DNA of 64,000 nt from Microbispora hainanensis. Its GTDB lineage: Bacteria; Actinomycetota; Actinomycetes; Streptosporangiales; Streptosporangiaceae. Numbering within the stretch: position 1 is the first letter of the stretch; the number at the start of each line of letters is the position of its first letter. The notes beneath the pieces are model-generated. The model saw nothing but the letters and a program-made list of their open reading frames with translations, did no database searches and had not been told where the DNA came from. Made by a program: the position numbers and the translations under genes. Of the stretch, positions 8,228 through 16,967 are shown piece after piece. The stretch lies in NCBI RefSeq assembly GCF_036186745.1, contig NZ_CP108086.1, forward strand, positions 6,944,001-7,008,000, given 5' to 3'.

Positions 8228-9559
8228 TTACAGGTGGTAGGCGTACTCACGGAACTCCCAGTCGGTGATGAACTGGGTGAACCGTTCGACCTCGTTGCGC
8301 TTGTACGTGAGGTAGGCGGTGGAGAACTCCTTGCCGAGCACCTCGGCGAACGCGTCGTCGGCGGCGAGCGCGTCGAGCGCCTCGGACAGCGAGGAGGGCA
8401 GCAGCGGGGCCTTGCTCGTGTCGTAGCCGTAGCCCTCCAGCGGCGCGGGCGGCTCGACCCGGTCGCGGATGCCGAGGTAGGCCGCGGCGAGCAGTCCCGC
8501 GATGCCGAGGTAGGGGTTGGCCGACGAGTCGCCGAGCCGTACCTCGAACCGGCTGGCCGCGCCGCGCTCCGGCGGCACGCGGACCATCGCGCTGCGGTTG
8601 TCCAGCCCCCAGTCGATCAGCCAGGGGGCGAGCGTGTCGGGGCCGAAGCGCTTGTAGGAGTTCACGGTCGGGTTGAGCAGGGCCGCCAGCGCGGGCGCGT
8701 GTGCGAGCACTCCGCCGATCGCGTGCCTGGCCGTCTCCGACAGCCCGTACGGCCCCGCCGGGTCGGCGAAGACGTTGTGGCCCTCGGCGTCGGCGCACGA
8801 CAGGTGGACGTGGAATCCGGAGCCGCCCTCGTCGTTGAAGGGCTTGGCCATGAACGTGGCCAGCAGTCCGTCGCGGCGGGCCAGCTCCTTGATGGCCGTC
8901 TTGAAGCGGAAGGCCCGGTCGGCCGCGCCGACGGCCTCGCTGTGGTGCAGGTTGATCTCGAACTGCCCGCTGGCGAACTCGTGGTTGCCCATCGTGACGC
9001 CGAGGTCCATCGGGCGCAGCGTCCGCAGCGTACGCAGGATGTGCGAGCTCCGGTCGCCCTTGGTGCCGGCGACGTACACGTTGCCCGGGGCGTCGTCGTA
9101 GCGCTTCCAGCCGGCTCCGTCGGGTTCGAGCAGGAAATACTCCAGCTCGGGACCGACCACTCCGGTGAGGCCCAGCTCACCGAGCCGGGCCGCGGCGGCG
9201 CGGACCACCTCGCGCGGCGCCTCGGGGAAGGGGGCGTCGGTGGCCGGGTCGACGGTGTCGCCGAGACAGGCCGCGACTCCCGGCTCCCACGGCAGCGGGA
9301 CGAGCGTGGACAGGTCAGGACGGATGGAGACGTCCGGCAGGCCCTGGTCGAGACCGCCGGGCACGGGCACCACGTCGCCCTGCGGAGAGGTGTAGTAGAC
9401 CGCGCGGCAGAAGGCGATGCCGTGCTCCACGACGTCGGGAAGCCGCTCGACCAGCACGTCCTTGCCGCGCTCGGTGCCGATGAAGTCGGGATAGCCGATC
9501 CTGACGACGTCTATGCCCTGGTCGGTGAGGCGCCGGACGGTCTCCGCCACCGGTTCCAT
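8228..9559 (-). CDS. Glutamine-synthetase-like gamma-glutamyl-amine ligase
   Basis: 443 residues, with the beta-grasp and catalytic domains of the glutamine synthetase fold. Active-site elements seen: GPELEYFLL, NHEFASGQFEINL, GSGFHVHLS, NPTVNSYKRF, and EVRLGDSSANPYL. The canonical EPGQ glutamate loop reads EFASGQ and the usual R-x-PD reads RLGD, so this is a divergent paralogue, not the housekeeping enzyme. Relatives such as PuuA, GlnA3 and aniline/isopropylamine ligases attach glutamate through its gamma-carboxyl to an amine using ATP. The neighbouring PuuD-like hydrolase, APC permease and aldehyde dehydrogenases support that reading. The start is ATG 9559, with GGAGG about 12 bases upstream. 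The amine is unknown; the aromatic genes nearby suggest an aryl-alkyl amine. Confidence 0.85.
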   Translation of the reverse strand: MEPVAETVRRLTDQGIDVVRIGYPDFIGTERGKDVLVERLPDVVEHGIAFCRAVYYTSPQGDVVPVPGGLDQGLPDVSIRPDLSTLVPLPWEPGVAACLGDTVDPATDAPFPEAPREVVRAAAARLGELGLTGVVGPELEYFLLEPDGAGWKRYDDAPGNVYVAGTKGDRSSHILRTLRTLRPMDLGVTMGNHEFASGQFEINLHHSEAVGAADRAFRFKTAIKELARRDGLLATFMAKPFNDEGGSGFHVHLSCADAEGHNVFADPAGPYGLSETARHAIGGVLAHAPALAALLNPTVNSYKRFGPDTLAPWLIDWGLDNRSAMVRVPPERGAASRFEVRLGDSSANPYLGIAGLLAAAYLGIRDRVEPPAPLEGYGYDTSKAPLLPSSLSEALDALAADDAFAEVLGKEFSTAYLTYKRNEVERFTQFITDWEFREYAYHL

Positions 9560-9634
9560 ATGCGCCCCGCCTCCTGCCACTGCGCCTCCTGCCACTGGGC
9601 CTCCTCAATCCTTCGCGAGGGCTTACCTCAGATC

Positions 9635-9648
9635 GTTTGGGGGCAAAC
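9635..9648. promoter_or_regulatory. GTTTG-N4-CAAAC operator, ligase/P450 side
   Basis: GTTTGGGGGCAAAC lies 75 bases upstream of the ligase start in the divergent region shared with the decarboxylase-like gene. It is one of five matching 14-bp palindromes found in the three divergent promoter regions of the catabolic regulon. Confidence 0.6.
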
Positions 9649-9737
9649 AATACGCCCCGGGCCTCGCGGCCACAAGACCCTCGCCCACGAAACATATGCG
9701 CCAGAAGATGGTGACAATGCCCAGCTCAGCGCCTATC

Positions 9738-9751
9738 GTATGGGTCCAAAT
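9738..9751. promoter_or_regulatory. Degenerate GTTTG-N4-CAAAC operator, decarboxylase side
   Basis: GTATGGGTCCAAAT matches the palindrome in eight of ten arm positions. It ends 10 bases before the AAGGAGG ribosome site of the gene at 9773, so a bound repressor would block that transcript. It is the weakest of the five sites. Confidence 0.45.
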
Positions 9752-9772
9752 GATTGACGACAAGGAGGCGCA

Positions 9773-10585
9773 GTGGCGACGGTGCGCGGTTTCTACACGC
9801 CCAAGACGGCGACCGGGCGGTCCTCGCTGATCCCCGGGCCGCCCTGGTACTACTCCGGCGACCTGCTCACGGTGGAATACCGCACGGACCCCGCGAAGGT
9901 GGCCGCGCTGCTGCCCGAGCCGCTCGGCCTCGCCGAGGAGGACCCCGGCGCGGTGGCGGTGATCTGGGCCGACTGGCAGTCGTGCTCGCAGAGCCGCGAG
10001 GAGCTGCTCGACCCCGTGCGGGCGCAGTACAAGGAGTGCTTCGTCGTCGTCCGCTGCTCCTACCGCGGCACGACCTACTCCCGCTGCGTCTACATCTGGG
10101 TGGACAAGGACTTCGCCGTCGCCCGCGGCATCCACCAGGGCTACCCCAAGAAGCTCGGCTCGATCCACATGACCCGCCCGCATCCGTACGGCCTGGCCGC
10201 GCCGAGGATCGGCGCAGGCGGGGTCTTCGGGGCCACGCTGGCCGCCGCGGACCGCAGGATCGCCCAGGCGGTCGTACGGCTGCGCGAGCCGAGCGAGACC
10301 AACGGGTTCGTCAACGGCCACCCCATGGCCCATCACCGCTGGCTGCCGTCGATCGAGCCGGGCAAGGGCCTGGCCCTGGACGAGCTGATCGCCACCTCGG
10401 GCGCGTCGTTCGAGGGCGGCCAGGCGTGGGCCGGCGACGCCGAGATCGACCTGTTCGACGCCCCCACCGAAGAGTTGGCCGATCTCACGGTCGATGAGGT
10501 CGTCGGCGGCTACTACCGCCAGGTCGGGGTGAGCTGGAACGGCGGCACCGTGCTGGAGACCGGCACCTCCGGCGCCCTGCTCTGA
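9773..10585 (+). CDS. Acetoacetate-decarboxylase-family enzyme
   Basis: 270 residues. The family signature GYPKKLGSIH keeps the adjacent Lys pair in which one Lys forms the Schiff base in true acetoacetate decarboxylase. The GTG start at 9773 follows AAGGAGGCGCA. Family members include decarboxylases, aldolase-dehydratases and lactonase-like enzymes, so the exact reaction is open. In this setting it could decarboxylate or cyclise a keto-acid produced by ring cleavage. It is divergent from the ligase/P450 operon and has its own palindromic operator and a terminator just after the stop. No signal peptide. Confidence 0.8.
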   Translation: MATVRGFYTPKTATGRSSLIPGPPWYYSGDLLTVEYRTDPAKVAALLPEPLGLAEEDPGAVAVIWADWQSCSQSREELLDPVRAQYKECFVVVRCSYRGTTYSRCVYIWVDKDFAVARGIHQGYPKKLGSIHMTRPHPYGLAAPRIGAGGVFGATLAAADRRIAQAVVRLREPSETNGFVNGHPMAHHRWLPSIEPGKGLALDELIATSGASFEGGQAWAGDAEIDLFDAPTEELADLTVDEVVGGYYRQVGVSWNGGTVLETGTSGALL

Positions 10586-10621
10586 GACGTCCGAAGATTC
10601 CCGCAGCAGGCCCCATACGGC

Positions 10622-10657
10622 AGGACCGCCCGCACCGCGATCGGTGCGGGCGGTCCT
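10622..10657. terminator. Bidirectional hairpin terminator
   Basis: Perfect 16-bp stem (AGGACCGCCCGCACCG at 10622-10637 with 10642-10657) and a CGAT loop, between the convergent decarboxylase-like and permease genes. Confidence 0.88.
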
Positions 10658-10685
10658 CGTCCGTCCGGGTGCGGCTTGGCCGCCG

Positions 10686-12170
10686 TCAGCCTTCCCGTAC
10701 GGCGTCCGCGCCGTGGCCGATCCGGGCGTAGGTGCGCGGGCGGCCGGCCTTCAGATAGACGCCGTACGCGAGGCCGACGAGCCCGGCGATCAGCACGAGG
10801 CCGGGGATCAGCCAGTTCAGCACCGAGTCGGGCGGGGTGCCGAGCAGCGCGTCGAAGTTGACCACGGCGAGCACGAGCACGACCGCCAGCGCGGCCCCGG
10901 ACAGCGCGGGCGCCACGACCCGGCTCCAGGCGCTCTCGCCGCGCCGCTCGCGCCGGAAGAAGCCGAGGACGGCGACCGAGGTGACCACCAGGAGCAGGAT
11001 GACGCCGAGCGCGCCGAGGTTGGTGAACCAGTTGAACAGCGTGTTGGTCGGGTCGCCGCCGGACAAGCCGAACCCGATCACGACCAGCGCGGCGATGACC
11101 GTCTGGGTCAGCGATCCCAGGTGCGGCGAGCCGTGCCGGGGGTGGGCCAGGCCGAGCGCCTTGGGCAGCACGCCCTCGCGGCCGAGCGCGAAGAAGTAGC
11201 GGGCGACCGCGTTGTGGAACGACAGCAGGGCGGCGAACAGGGCGGTGACCATGAACGTCAGGGTCAGCGTGGCGAAGGCCGGCCCCAGCGTGTCGCCGCC
11301 GAGGACGAAGACGAGGTCGGGGCCGTGCTTTCCGGCGGCGTCGATGATGTTGCCGGCCCCGGTGCCCATCGCCATCGCCCAGGCGGTGAACGCGTAGAAG
11401 ACGCCGATCACGGCGACCGCGATGTAGGTGGCGCGGCTGACCGTGCGGCGGGGGTCGCGGCACTCCTCGCTGTAGATCGCGCCGGACTCGAAGCCCATGA
11501 ACGACGCCATCACCCAGCAGAACCCGGCCCCGACGGCGCCCGTGGTCAGCGCCCCCCAGGTGAACGGCTCGGCGGACAGCCCGGCCGGGGCCGAGGACAC
11601 CTGGGAGATGTCGAAGGTGAGCACGGTGAGGCTCTCGCAGACCAGCAGGACGGCGAGGACCTTGGCGTTCAGGTCGATGCGGCGATAACCGAGGAAGGCG
11701 ATGAGGGCGAGCGCCACGAGCGAGGTCACCCACCAGGGGATGTCCACCCCCAGCTCGGAGGAGATCAGGCCGGAGGCCGCGAAGCCGAACAGGCCGTACA
11801 GTCCGACCTGCATCGCGTTGTACGCCACGAGGGCCACGAACGACGCGCCGACCCCCGGCACCCGCCCGAGGCCCCGCGCGATGTAGGAGTAGAACGCGCC
11901 GGCGTTGGAGATGTGCCGGCTCATCGCCGCGTACCCCGCGGAGAACGTGGCGAGGACGGCGGAGAGGACGAGGTAGATGACGGGGACGCCGAGCACGCCC
12001 GACGTCGCGTAGCTCATCGGGAGCCCGCCGGCCGCGACGGTCAGCGGGGACGACGCGGCGACCACGAAGAAGACGATGTCCGGCACGCCGATGCGGCGGC
12101 GGGAGAGTTCGTGCGTGCCGGTTCCGCTCCAAGCGGTGATTCTTCCGGTGGCGATGGCCTCATCTGCCAT
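10686..12170 (-). CDS. APC-superfamily amine/amino-acid permease
   Basis: 494 residues with twelve or more predicted transmembrane helices. The first helix contains the ASSPLTVAAGG stretch typical of APC proteins, where the broken helix binds the substrate amino group. The loop GFESGAIYSEECRDPRRTVSRA is the conserved APC segment after helix 6. The ATG at 12170 follows GAGAAGG. It is divergent from the MarR gene, with a shared palindromic operator between them. By context it imports the amine or amino-acid-like substrate that the ligase gamma-glutamylates, analogous to PuuP. Confidence 0.88.
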   Translation of the reverse strand: MADEAIATGRITAWSGTGTHELSRRRIGVPDIVFFVVAASSPLTVAAGGLPMSYATSGVLGVPVIYLVLSAVLATFSAGYAAMSRHISNAGAFYSYIARGLGRVPGVGASFVALVAYNAMQVGLYGLFGFAASGLISSELGVDIPWWVTSLVALALIAFLGYRRIDLNAKVLAVLLVCESLTVLTFDISQVSSAPAGLSAEPFTWGALTTGAVGAGFCWVMASFMGFESGAIYSEECRDPRRTVSRATYIAVAVIGVFYAFTAWAMAMGTGAGNIIDAAGKHGPDLVFVLGGDTLGPAFATLTLTFMVTALFAALLSFHNAVARYFFALGREGVLPKALGLAHPRHGSPHLGSLTQTVIAALVVIGFGLSGGDPTNTLFNWFTNLGALGVILLLVVTSVAVLGFFRRERRGESAWSRVVAPALSGAALAVVLVLAVVNFDALLGTPPDSVLNWLIPGLVLIAGLVGLAYGVYLKAGRPRTYARIGHGADAVREG

Positions 12171-12238
12171 GGAAACCTTCTCTCGGTGAGAGGACGGGTG
12201 AGGTGACCCGCGACCCGGTCACTCACTCCGCAAAGATC

Positions 12239-12252
12239 GTTTGAACCCGAAC
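12239..12252. promoter_or_regulatory. GTTTG-N4-CAAAC-type operator between permease and marR
   Basis: GTTTGAACCCGAAC, with one arm mismatch. It lies 69 bases upstream of the permease start and 79 bases upstream of the MarR start, so it could give autoregulation and repression of transport. Confidence 0.55.
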
Positions 12253-12330
12253 GACCTGCGGGTTTTCGCGGGATCGTACGTGTACAAATGAAGCTGACGC
12301 AAGAGTTGGACCCTGGAAGGGAGCCGGGAC

Positions 12331-12903
12331 GTGCCCGCGCACTACTCGCTGTCCGCCACCGAAGAGGCGGTCAACCGCCGGCTCGGATCGATCCCGGTCA
12401 ATCGCGAGGCGCTCGCCGCGGTCTCCAACCTCTACCGGGCGGCCACCGCCGTCCGGCAGCACCTGGAGAACTCCGCGCTGCGCGCGGCCGACCTCACCTG
12501 GAGCGCCTTCGTGGTGCTGTGGGTGGTGTGGATCTGGGAGGAGATCGAGACCCGGCACACCGCGGCCGAGGCGGGGATCTCCAAGGGGACGCTGACCGGC
12601 ATCATCAAGACCCTTGAGGGGCGCGGCCTGATCGAACGCCGGCAGCATCCCGACGACGGCCGCCTCGCCCTGCTGCGGCTCAGGCCCGACGGGATCGCCT
12701 TGATGGAGAAGCTCTTCCCGGCGTTCAACGCCGAGGAGGCGTTCGTCGTCGAGGACCTGAGCCGTGAGGAGGCGCTGACCCTGGCGAACACGCTCCGCCG
12801 CATCGTCACCCACCTCGAGGAGAAGGGCGAGGAGCGGCGGGAGAGCCTGCACAGGGACACCCCCATGCCGCCCCGCCGCGGCGGCCGCCGCCGCGCGACC
12901 TGA
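12331..12903 (+). CDS. MarR-family regulator of the catabolic regulon
   Basis: 190 residues. A winged helix-turn-helix lies at about residues 50-125; the recognition helix is in AGISKGTLTGIIKTLEGRGLIE, followed by the wing RRQHPDDGRLALLRL with its conserved D-x-R. N- and C-terminal helices form the dimer interface, and the last 20 residues are a basic Arg/Gly/Pro tail. GTG 12331 is the start, with GGGAGCC upstream. It lies inside the cluster, divergent from the permease, and is the natural candidate to bind the five GTTTG-N4-CAAAC palindromes. MarR proteins usually release DNA when an aromatic ligand binds, which fits an aromatic pathway. EpuRII, a polyamine regulator of Streptomyces, is a MarR analogue in function. 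Confidence 0.88.
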   Translation: MPAHYSLSATEEAVNRRLGSIPVNREALAAVSNLYRAATAVRQHLENSALRAADLTWSAFVVLWVVWIWEEIETRHTAAEAGISKGTLTGIIKTLEGRGLIERRQHPDDGRLALLRLRPDGIALMEKLFPAFNAEEAFVVEDLSREEALTLANTLRRIVTHLEEKGEERRESLHRDTPMPPRRGGRRRAT

Positions 12904-12915
12904 GGACCCGGCCCC

Positions 12916-13611
12916 TCAGCGGCGAACCGCGGCGGCCTCGACCAGTGCGCCGAAGACGCGCTGGTTGACGGGGTCGGTCGCGGCGGTGTCCTCCGGGTGC
13001 CACTGCACGCCGAGGAACCATCCCCGCGGCTCGGTCAGCTCGGCGGCCTCGACCGTGCCGTCCTCGGCGTACGCGGCGGCCGTCAGGCCGTCCCCCAGGG
13101 ACGACGCGCACTGGTGGTGGTAGCAGGACGCCTCGACCTTCTCCGCGCCGGTCACCTCGGCGAGCAGCGAGCCGGGCCGCACCCGCACCGGGTGCACGAC
13201 GTGCCGGTGGTCGGGCTCCATGTGCTGGTGCAACCGGCCGCCGAGCGCGACGTTGACCACCTGGAGCCCCCGGCAGATCGCGAGCGTGGGCAGGCCGGTG
13301 GCCAGCGCGTGCCGGGCCGCCGCGAAGTCGAAGTCGTCCTGCTCGGCGTCCACGTCGTAGACCGCGTCGTGCGCCAGGCCCTCGCCGTACGCCGAGGGCG
13401 CGATGTCGCCGCCGCCGGGCAGCAGCAGGCCGTCGGCCACGGCCAGCCGGGCGGCGGCCTCGCCCGCGTCCACCGGGTGCATGAGGAACGGCTCTCCTCC
13501 GGCGCGGTAGACGGCGTCGGCGAGCGCCCTGGCCGTGACCACGGCCGCGTAGCGCAGCGCCGATGTGGTGGCGGCGAATCGGGACGGGATCGCGATGATC
13601 GGCCTGGCCAT
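12916..13611 (-). CDS. Gamma-glutamyl-amide hydrolase (PuuD-like, class I GATase)
   Basis: 231 residues. It has the peptidase C26 architecture: oxyanion/substrate loop LLLPGGGDIAPS, nucleophile C113 in AICRGLQVVNVALGG, and the catalytic His and Glu in QWHPED. PuuD removes glutamate from gamma-glutamyl-GABA, so here the enzyme probably releases glutamate after the glutamylated amine has been oxidised. The ATG at 13611 follows GAGGAGAG. The gene converges on marR with a 12-bp gap and is divergent from the meta-cleavage operon, with two palindromic operators in the 106-bp space. Confidence 0.88.
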   Translation of the reverse strand: MARPIIAIPSRFAATTSALRYAAVVTARALADAVYRAGGEPFLMHPVDAGEAAARLAVADGLLLPGGGDIAPSAYGEGLAHDAVYDVDAEQDDFDFAAARHALATGLPTLAICRGLQVVNVALGGRLHQHMEPDHRHVVHPVRVRPGSLLAEVTGAEKVEASCYHHQCASSLGDGLTAAAYAEDGTVEAAELTEPRGWFLGVQWHPEDTAATDPVNQRVFGALVEAAAVRR

Positions 13612-13631
13612 GCCATCTCTCCTCGAGACTT

Positions 13632-13645
13632 GTTTGCCTCCAAAC
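13632..13645. promoter_or_regulatory. GTTTG-N4-CAAAC operator, hydrolase side
   Basis: GTTTGCCTCCAAAC with both arms perfect. It lies 20 bases upstream of the hydrolase ATG. A further half-site GTTTG lies at 13652-13656. Confidence 0.62.
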
Positions 13646-13688
13646 GATAGCGTTTGTATTGACTCCTGAGCAGCCACGACTCTAAGTT

Positions 13689-13702
13689 GTTTGGTACCAA
13701 AC
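13689..13702. promoter_or_regulatory. GTTTG-N4-CAAAC operator, meta-cleavage operon side
   Basis: GTTTGGTACCAAAC is a perfect 14-bp palindrome and the best of the five sites. It ends 15 bases before the ATG of the dehydrogenase gene and just before its ribosome site, a typical repressor position. Confidence 0.68.
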
Positions 13703-13717
13703 GACTTGGAGGAGCGG

Positions 13718-15172
13718 ATGGCGACTGTCGGGGATGTCACTGTCCACGAGGGCCACTGGATCGGCGGTGAACGGGTCGGCTCCGCCGCCGTGTTCGACGA
13801 CGTGTCGCCCATCGACGGCCAGGTGATCGCGCGGGTGGCGCGGGGTGGCGCGGCCGAGGCCGAGGCCGCCGTGACCGCCGCGGAGAAGGCGTTTCCCGCC
13901 TGGGCGCGCACGAGCCGCGAGGAGCGGGCGGCGCTGCTGCACGCGATCGCCGACGGCGTCGAAAAGCGCCTGGAGCGGCTCGCGATCGTCGAGACGACGG
14001 ACAACGGCGCGCTGCTGCGCTCGCACCTGCGCGGCGTGATGCCCCGGGTGGCGCACAACTTCCGATTCTTCGCCGACTGGCTGCTGAAGCTCGGCCACGA
14101 CGACTTCGACACCCGGGGACACCGCAACCACGTCTCCTGGGACCCGGCCGGGGTCTGCGCGCTGATCACCCCGTGGAACGCGCCGCTCATGCTGGCCACC
14201 TGGAAGATCGCGCCCGCGCTCGCCGCCGGGAACACGGTCGTGCTGAAGCCGGCCGAGTGGTCGCCGCTGACCGCGTCGCTGCTGGCCGACATCACCGCCG
14301 AGGCCGGACTGCCCGACGGCGTGTTCAACGTCGTGCAGGGCTACGGCGAGGAGGCCGGCGCGCCGCTGGTCGCCGACCCCCGGGTGCGGCGCATCAGCTT
14401 CACCGGCTCGGTGCCGACCGCCCGGCACATCGCCGCCGCCGCGGCGGCCAACCTCACGCCGCTGTCGCTGGAGCTCGGCGGCAAGTCGCCGCTGATCGTG
14501 TTCGCCGACGCCGACCTCGACCTCGCCGTCGACCTCGCCGTCGAGCAGTACGACAACGCGGGCCAGGTCTGCCTGGCCGGCACACGGCTGCTGGTCCAGG
14601 AGGAGATCGCGGCCGAGTTCACCGAGCGGTTCGTCGCCAAGGCGAGCGCGCTGCGCCAGGGCGACCCGCGCGACCTGGCCACCGACATCGGCCCGCAGAT
14701 CCACGCCGAGCACTTCGCGCGCGTCGACGGGTTCGTACGGCGGGCGATCGAGGCCGGGGCCGTCCCGGTGATCGGCGGCGGGCCCAACACCGACCTCGGC
14801 GGCCTGTACTACCGGCCCACGCTCTTCACGGACGTAGCCCCCGACAGCGAGATCGTCAACGAGGAGGTCTTCGGGCCGGTCCTCACGCTCCAGACGTTCC
14901 GCACCGAGGACGAGGCCGTCGAGATGGCCAACTCCACCAGGTTCGGGCTGGCCGCCACGCTCGCCACCGGCTCGCCCGAGCGGGCCGAGCGGGTGACCGG
15001 GCGCCTGGTCGCCGGCACCGTCTGGGTCAACTGCTTCTTCGTCCGCGACCTCCGCGCGCCCTTCGGCGGCTCCCGCCAGTCGGGCGTCGGCCGGGAGGGC
15101 GGCGACTGGAGCTTCGACTTCTACTGCGACGTCAAGAACACCGTCTTCGCACCGGGAGGCTGGAATGGGTGA
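13718..15172 (+). CDS. Semialdehyde dehydrogenase (HpaE/CHMS dehydrogenase type)
   Basis: 484-residue NAD(P)-dependent aldehyde dehydrogenase. Cofactor motif GNTVVLKPAEWSPL, general base E252 in LELGGKSP, catalytic C285 in NAGQVCLAG, and a C-terminal FGGSRQSGVGREGG segment. Adjacent to an HpaD-like dioxygenase and an FAH-family enzyme, it most likely oxidises the ring-cleavage semialdehyde (5-carboxymethyl-2-hydroxymuconate semialdehyde in the reference pathway). ATG 13718 follows GGAGGAGCG. It is the first gene of a plus-strand operon of six overlapping or closely spaced genes ending at 19791. Confidence 0.85.
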   Translation: MATVGDVTVHEGHWIGGERVGSAAVFDDVSPIDGQVIARVARGGAAEAEAAVTAAEKAFPAWARTSREERAALLHAIADGVEKRLERLAIVETTDNGALLRSHLRGVMPRVAHNFRFFADWLLKLGHDDFDTRGHRNHVSWDPAGVCALITPWNAPLMLATWKIAPALAAGNTVVLKPAEWSPLTASLLADITAEAGLPDGVFNVVQGYGEEAGAPLVADPRVRRISFTGSVPTARHIAAAAAANLTPLSLELGGKSPLIVFADADLDLAVDLAVEQYDNAGQVCLAGTRLLVQEEIAAEFTERFVAKASALRQGDPRDLATDIGPQIHAEHFARVDGFVRRAIEAGAVPVIGGGPNTDLGGLYYRPTLFTDVAPDSEIVNEEVFGPVLTLQTFRTEDEAVEMANSTRFGLAATLATGSPERAERVTGRLVAGTVWVNCFFVRDLRAPFGGSRQSGVGREGGDWSFDFYCDVKNTVFAPGGWNG

Positions 15173-16106
15173 GGTCGTCGGCGCGGGCATGCTCGCGCAC
15201 GCCCCCACGATCATGCTGCCGCTCGAGGTCCGCAAGGAGCTCAACGAGGGCAAGGAGATCAGCATCGTCCCCGGGCTGCGCCGCCTGCGGGAGGAGGTCT
15301 TCGAGACCCTCGACTACGACACCGTGATCGTCTTCGACTCCCACTGGGCGACGACGGTCGAGTTCGTGGTCACCGCGCAGGACCGCCGCTCGGGGCTGTT
15401 CACCTCCGAGGAACTGCCGCGCGGCATGTGCCGCATTCCGTACGACTTCCCCGGCGACCCGGAGCTGGCCCGGCTGATCGCGTCGTACCAGGAAAAGCAC
15501 GCGACCTGGATCACCGCGATCGACGACCATCACCTGCCGATCTTCTACGCGACCGTCAACCTGTGGAAATACCTCGGGGTCGAGGGCAAGCGGTGGATCT
15601 CCATCGGCATGTGCCAGACCGCGGAGACCGAGGACAACCTGCGGCTCGGCCGTGCGGTCGGCGACGCGATCGCGGCGAGCGACCGCAAGGTGCTGCTGAT
15701 CGCGTCGGGGGCCCTGTCGCACGAGTTCTGGCCGCTGCGCCAGCTGCGCGCCCACGAGGCGAGCGACCCGGTGCACATCCGCAGGCCGGAGGCGCGGGCG
15801 GCCGACGAGGAGCGCATCGCGTGGATGCTCGCCGGCGACCACGGGCGCGTGCTCGACACGATGGACGAGTTCTACCGCTTCAAGCCCGAGGCGCGGTTCG
15901 GCCACTACCTGATGATGGCGGGCGCGCTCGGCGAGCACGACCTGACCGCCCCCGGCCGGCTCTACAGCGAGTATGAGAACGCCACCGGCACCGGCCAGGT
16001 GCACATCTGGTTCGACCGGCCCGAGGGCGGCTTCCCCCGGCCGCGGGCCACGGACGCCTCCAACGACCCCTACCCCTATCCGTTCCGCCTCGAAAGCGCC
16101 CGCTGA
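15165..16106 (+). CDS. Class III extradiol ring-cleavage dioxygenase (HpaD/HpcB-like)
   Basis: 313 residues of the LigB superfamily. It aligns by eye with E. coli homoprotocatechuate 2,3-dioxygenase along its length: AHAPTIMLPLE at the start, VIVFDSHWATTVEF, the SEELPRGM loop, LLIASGALSHEFWP and the C-terminal GTGQVHIWF. The conserved His residues in LAHAP, FDSHW and ALSHEF are metal or catalytic positions in the family, which uses Fe(II) or Mn(II). It opens a catechol ring next to its hydroxyls. ATG 15165 overlaps the preceding stop by 8 bp, and the stop overlaps the next ATG (TGATG). The substrate is probably homoprotocatechuate or a derivative. Confidence 0.87.
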   Translation: MGEVVGAGMLAHAPTIMLPLEVRKELNEGKEISIVPGLRRLREEVFETLDYDTVIVFDSHWATTVEFVVTAQDRRSGLFTSEELPRGMCRIPYDFPGDPELARLIASYQEKHATWITAIDDHHLPIFYATVNLWKYLGVEGKRWISIGMCQTAETEDNLRLGRAVGDAIAASDRKVLLIASGALSHEFWPLRQLRAHEASDPVHIRRPEARAADEERIAWMLAGDHGRVLDTMDEFYRFKPEARFGHYLMMAGALGEHDLTAPGRLYSEYENATGTGQVHIWFDRPEGGFPRPRATDASNDPYPYPFRLESAR

Positions 16107-16951
16107 TGGCCGAATATCGCAGGATTCTGCTCGACGGCGCGGCCGTACAGGTGCGCAGGGAGGGTGACGAGCTGGTCGGCGCGGACGGCCGCACGGTGGG
16201 CGTCGACGACGCCGTCCACCTGCCGCCGTGCGTGCCGTCGAAGATCATCGCGGTCCATCTGAACCACCGCAGCAGGGTCGAGGAGTTCATGACCTCGCTG
16301 CCGCCAGCCCCGACGTACTTCCACAAGCCGACCTCCGCGCTCAACGCGCACAAGGGCGCGATCGTACGGCCCGAGCGGTGCAAATACCTCAACTACGAGG
16401 GCGAGGTGGCCATCGTCATCGGCCGTACGGCCCGCAACATCTCCCCGGACGAGGCGGGCGACTACATCGCCGGCTACACGATCGGCAACGACTACGGCCT
16501 GCACGACTTCCGCGACACCGACGCGGGCTCGATGCTGCGGGTCAAGGGCTCCGACACGCTCTGCCCGCTCGGCCCCGGCCTGGTCACCGGCTGGGACTTC
16601 CACGGCAAGCGGCTGCGCACGTACGTGAACGGCGAGGTCGTGCAGGACGGCTCCACCGACGAGATGGAGTGGGACATGCACTACCTCGTCGCCGACATCG
16701 CCCGCACGATCACCCTCTACCCCGGCGACGTGCTGCTGTCCGGCACCCCGGCCAACTCCCGTCCGGTGCGGCCGGGCGACGTGGTCGAGGTGGAGGTCGA
16801 GGGCCTCGGCAGGCTGACCAACCACATCGTCCACGGGCCCGTCCCGATCCGCGACGACTGCGGCGCCCAGCCGACCGAGTCGGAGGAGGTCATCTCGACC
16901 GCCTTCGGCGGCGACTGGGAGTTCCGCGGCATCCGTCCCCCCAAGCGTTGA
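16106..16951 (+). CDS. Fumarylacetoacetate-hydrolase-family isomerase/decarboxylase (HpaG-like)
   Basis: 281 residues with one FAH domain from about residue 55 to the end, preceded by a small N-terminal domain. Metal ligands are visible in LNYEGEVAIVIGR and in the following ADYIAG/NDYGLHDFRD region; VKGSDTLCPLGPGLV and LLSGTPANSRPV are family signatures. E. coli HpaG has two such domains in 430 residues; this is the single-domain form. In a meta pathway it would decarboxylate or isomerise the dicarboxylated product. The ATG overlaps the dioxygenase stop by one base. No hydratase or aldolase for the last steps is encoded nearby. Confidence 0.82.
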   Translation: MAEYRRILLDGAAVQVRREGDELVGADGRTVGVDDAVHLPPCVPSKIIAVHLNHRSRVEEFMTSLPPAPTYFHKPTSALNAHKGAIVRPERCKYLNYEGEVAIVIGRTARNISPDEAGDYIAGYTIGNDYGLHDFRDTDAGSMLRVKGSDTLCPLGPGLVTGWDFHGKRLRTYVNGEVVQDGSTDEMEWDMHYLVADIARTITLYPGDVLLSGTPANSRPVRPGDVVEVEVEGLGRLTNHIVHGPVPIRDDCGAQPTESEEVISTAFGGDWEFRGIRPPKR

Positions 16952-16967
16952 CAAGGAGTTTCCCCCG

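Noticed and set aside
8228..9559. Calling the ligase a housekeeping glutamine synthetase
   Set aside because: The EPGQ and PD loops are altered and the genomic context is that of amine glutamylation.
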